A stretch of DNA of 7,186 bases, taken from NCBI GenBank assembly GCA_021796055.1, contig JAJYOS010000327.1, positions 1 through 7,186 on the forward strand, written 5' to 3'. Origin of the DNA: Bacteroidota bacterium (lineage in GTDB: Bacteria; Bacteroidota; Kryptoniia; Kryptoniales; JAKASW01). Position numbers and translations under genes: made by a program. Positions 5,981 through 7,186 of this stretch are shown here, one piece after another (positions within the stretch are counted from its first letter, which is position 1; each line of letters starts with the position of its first letter). The notes below the pieces were generated by a model, which made no database searches, was not told where the DNA came from, and saw nothing but the letters and a program-made list of their open reading frames with translations.

Positions 5981-7111
5981 ATGAATAACACTTCGAAATT
6001 AGAAGCGAGCAACCTTCAACAGCTCCTCACTGCACTCCAGCGGAGCGGTTACACGACGGTCGGTCCCATACTGAGAGACGACGCCATCGTTTACGATAAA
6101 TTAGATTCTGTAAACGACCTCCCCGTCGGCTGGTCGGATGAACAATCGCCCGCAAATTACCGGCTCACGAAACAAAGCGGAGCATCCTACTTCAACTTCA
6201 ACGCCGCTCCGCAATCATGGAAAAGATTTCTCTACCCTCCCGTACGAAAGCTGTTCACAATCAGGAAGGACGGGAAGTCCCTTGGGATATCAAACGAGAA
6301 TACGGACGATATGAAGTACGCTTTCGTTGGTGTCCGTCCATGCGAGCTCAGCGCTATTCTCATTCAGGATGAAGTCTTCCAGGCCGGAAAATACAGGGAC
6401 GACGCATACTCTGCGGCAAGACGAAATCTGTTCATCGTCGCCGTAAACTGCACTACTGCGGGGGGCACCTGTTTTTGCAGCTCCATGAAGACAGGTCCAG
6501 AAGCGAAGAATAATTTTGATATATCGTTGACGGAGGTGCTGCGCGATGGCCGGCATTTCTTCATAGTAAAGGCAGGGACTGAACTTGGAGCTTCCGTTAT
6601 GGATCTCGTTGAGACAAGCGCAGCGAGTCCGCAGGAGGTGGCAACGGCAGACGCCATCATGCGTCAAACCGAGTCCAGAATAACCAAAAAGATGGAGACA
6701 GACGGTCTTCCGGCACTCCTAGCCGAGAACCTTGAACACCCGCACTGGGACGATGTCGCCAAGAGATGCCTTACTTGTGGAAACTGCACAATGGTGTGTC
6801 CGACCTGCTTTTGTTCGACTGTCGAAGATACAACGGATCTTTCCGGCCAGAATGCCGAAAGGTTCAGAAGGTGGGACTCGTGCTTCACCGTAGACTTTTC
6901 AAAGGTCGCAGGCGGAAATTTCCGGATGTCCACCAAGTCCCGTTACAGGCAATGGCTGACGCACAAGCTCTCTTCGTGGGTGGATCAATTCGGAGTCTCC
7001 GGATGTGTCGGATGCGGCAGATGCATTACATGGTGCCCGGTCGGGATCGACCTGACCGCAGAAGTACAGGCAATAAGAGGTACTGAGACACAACAGCGAA
7101 AAGGAGATTAG
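5981..7111 (+). CDS. hydB: Hydrogenase/sulfhydrogenase beta subunit, 4Fe-4S (HydB-like)
   Basis: Cytoplasmic iron-sulfur electron-transfer subunit of 376 residues, the usual size for the HydB/AsrA-like family. The N-terminal part carries GVRPCEL (C121) and CTTAGGTCFC (C157, C164, C166), which recur in this family. Two ferredoxin-type motifs follow: CLTCGNCTMVCP (C263, C266, C269, C273) and CVGCGRCITWCP (C342, C345, C348, C352), each suited to a [4Fe-4S] cluster. In group 3b hydrogenases this subunit passes electrons between the NiFe module and the FAD/NAD(P)H gamma subunit. The next gene encodes a likely cyclic-nucleotide-binding protein, an arrangement I recognise from group 3b operons; AsrA of anaerobic sulfite reductase is the main alternative. 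ATG 5981 is chosen because it begins the conserved LLTALQRSGYTTVGP region and lies 25 nt after the predicted sigma54 start. The frame is open back to 5774, but that part precedes the promoter. No Shine-Dalgarno site is evident. Confidence 0.88.
   Translation: MNNTSKLEASNLQQLLTALQRSGYTTVGPILRDDAIVYDKLDSVNDLPVGWSDEQSPANYRLTKQSGASYFNFNAAPQSWKRFLYPPVRKLFTIRKDGKSLGISNENTDDMKYAFVGVRPCELSAILIQDEVFQAGKYRDDAYSAARRNLFIVAVNCTTAGGTCFCSSMKTGPEAKNNFDISLTEVLRDGRHFFIVKAGTELGASVMDLVETSAASPQEVATADAIMRQTESRITKKMETDGLPALLAENLEHPHWDDVAKRCLTCGNCTMVCPTCFCSTVEDTTDLSGQNAERFRRWDSCFTVDFSKVAGGNFRMSTKSRYRQWLTHKLSSWVDQFGVSGCVGCGRCITWCPVGIDLTAEVQAIRGTETQQRKGD
7101..7106 (+). promoter_or_regulatory. Shine-Dalgarno site of the downstream gene
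   Basis: AAGGAG lies within the last codons of the hydB-like gene, 7 nt before ATG 7114-7116. The preceding TAG ends at 7111, leaving 2 nt between genes. This indicates one operon with likely translational coupling. Confidence 0.8.
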
Positions 7112-7113
7112 TC

Positions 7114-7186
7114 ATGGAACCGCAAGACTTGACGGAATCGCTACACAAGCATCCTTTCCTGAATAACATGAACGAAGAGCTCCTGA
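7114..7186 (+). CDS. Probable cyclic-nucleotide-binding-domain protein, N-terminus only
   Basis: Only the first 24 codons are present (MEPQDLTESLHKHPFLNNMNEELL). The HPFLNNMNEELL stretch resembles the opening helix of cNMP-binding domains, which often reads HPFLKGLSEEHL. Group 3b hydrogenase operons commonly place a cNMP-binding-domain gene right after the beta subunit, which supports the call. Its role there is not well established; a regulatory or sensing part of the complex is possible. The gene has a good AAGGAG site and starts 2 nt after the hydB-like stop. With so short a fragment the family is a moderate-confidence inference. Confidence 0.6.
   Translation, partial: MEPQDLTESLHKHPFLNNMNEELL

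Noticed and set aside
1..7186. CRISPR arrays, tRNA or rRNA genes, insertion sequences
   Set aside because: No regularly spaced repeats, cloverleaf-like stretches, transposase motifs or terminal inverted repeats were seen; nearly all bases outside 5719-5980 are coding.

Overview
The window (about 50 % GC by eye, dense coding on both strands) is a bacterial chromosome segment with two gene blocks that diverge from one intergenic region at about 5719-5980. The organism cannot be fixed from the sequence. A sodium/solute-symporter-type histidine kinase with an NtrC-family regulator, a likely group 3b (NADP-linked) [NiFe]-hydrogenase operon containing a cyclic-nucleotide-binding protein gene, and an NDP-forming acyl-CoA-synthetase-like protein would fit an anaerobic or facultative heterotroph. 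I lean weakly towards the Bacteroidota/Chlorobiota/Ignavibacteria side or a deltaproteobacterium-like lineage.

Left (1-1662, + strand): the 3' part of a large protein related to NDP-forming acyl-CoA synthetases (ACD) and the ACD-like part of Pat lysine acetyltransferases. The fold signatures are recognisable, but the active-site histidine segment is replaced and most of the ATP-binding half of the ATP-grasp domain is absent. It looks like a sensor or regulatory pseudoenzyme rather than a working synthetase. It meets the next gene tail to tail, with an 11-bp overlap inside a hairpin.

Middle (5718 down to 1652, - strand): a tightly packed three-gene block. It encodes a 70-residue hydrophobic membrane protein, an 823-residue SLC5-transporter/histidine-kinase fusion, and a 458-residue receiver-AAA+-HTH sigma54 activator. 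Gaps are 4 nt and 1 nt, so the genes are probably translationally coupled. The layout recalls CbrA-CbrB of Pseudomonas, preceded by a small membrane protein.

Right (5981-7186, + strand): a hydrogenase iron-sulfur beta subunit (HydB-like), followed 2 nt later by the start of a probable cyclic-nucleotide-binding-domain protein. That order is typical of group 3b hydrogenase operons, whose gamma, delta and alpha subunits would lie beyond the window.

The most informative non-coding signal is a full-consensus sigma54 promoter at 5930-5945, just upstream of the hydrogenase-subunit start. Because the adjacent divergent block encodes a sigma54-activating regulator and its transporter-like sensor, the simplest reading is one module: an SLC5-type sensor kinase perceives an organic substrate or transport flux, phosphorylates the NtrC-type regulator, and this switches on a hydrogenase operon through sigma54. 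That link is inference. The promoter match and the gene families are read directly from the sequence.
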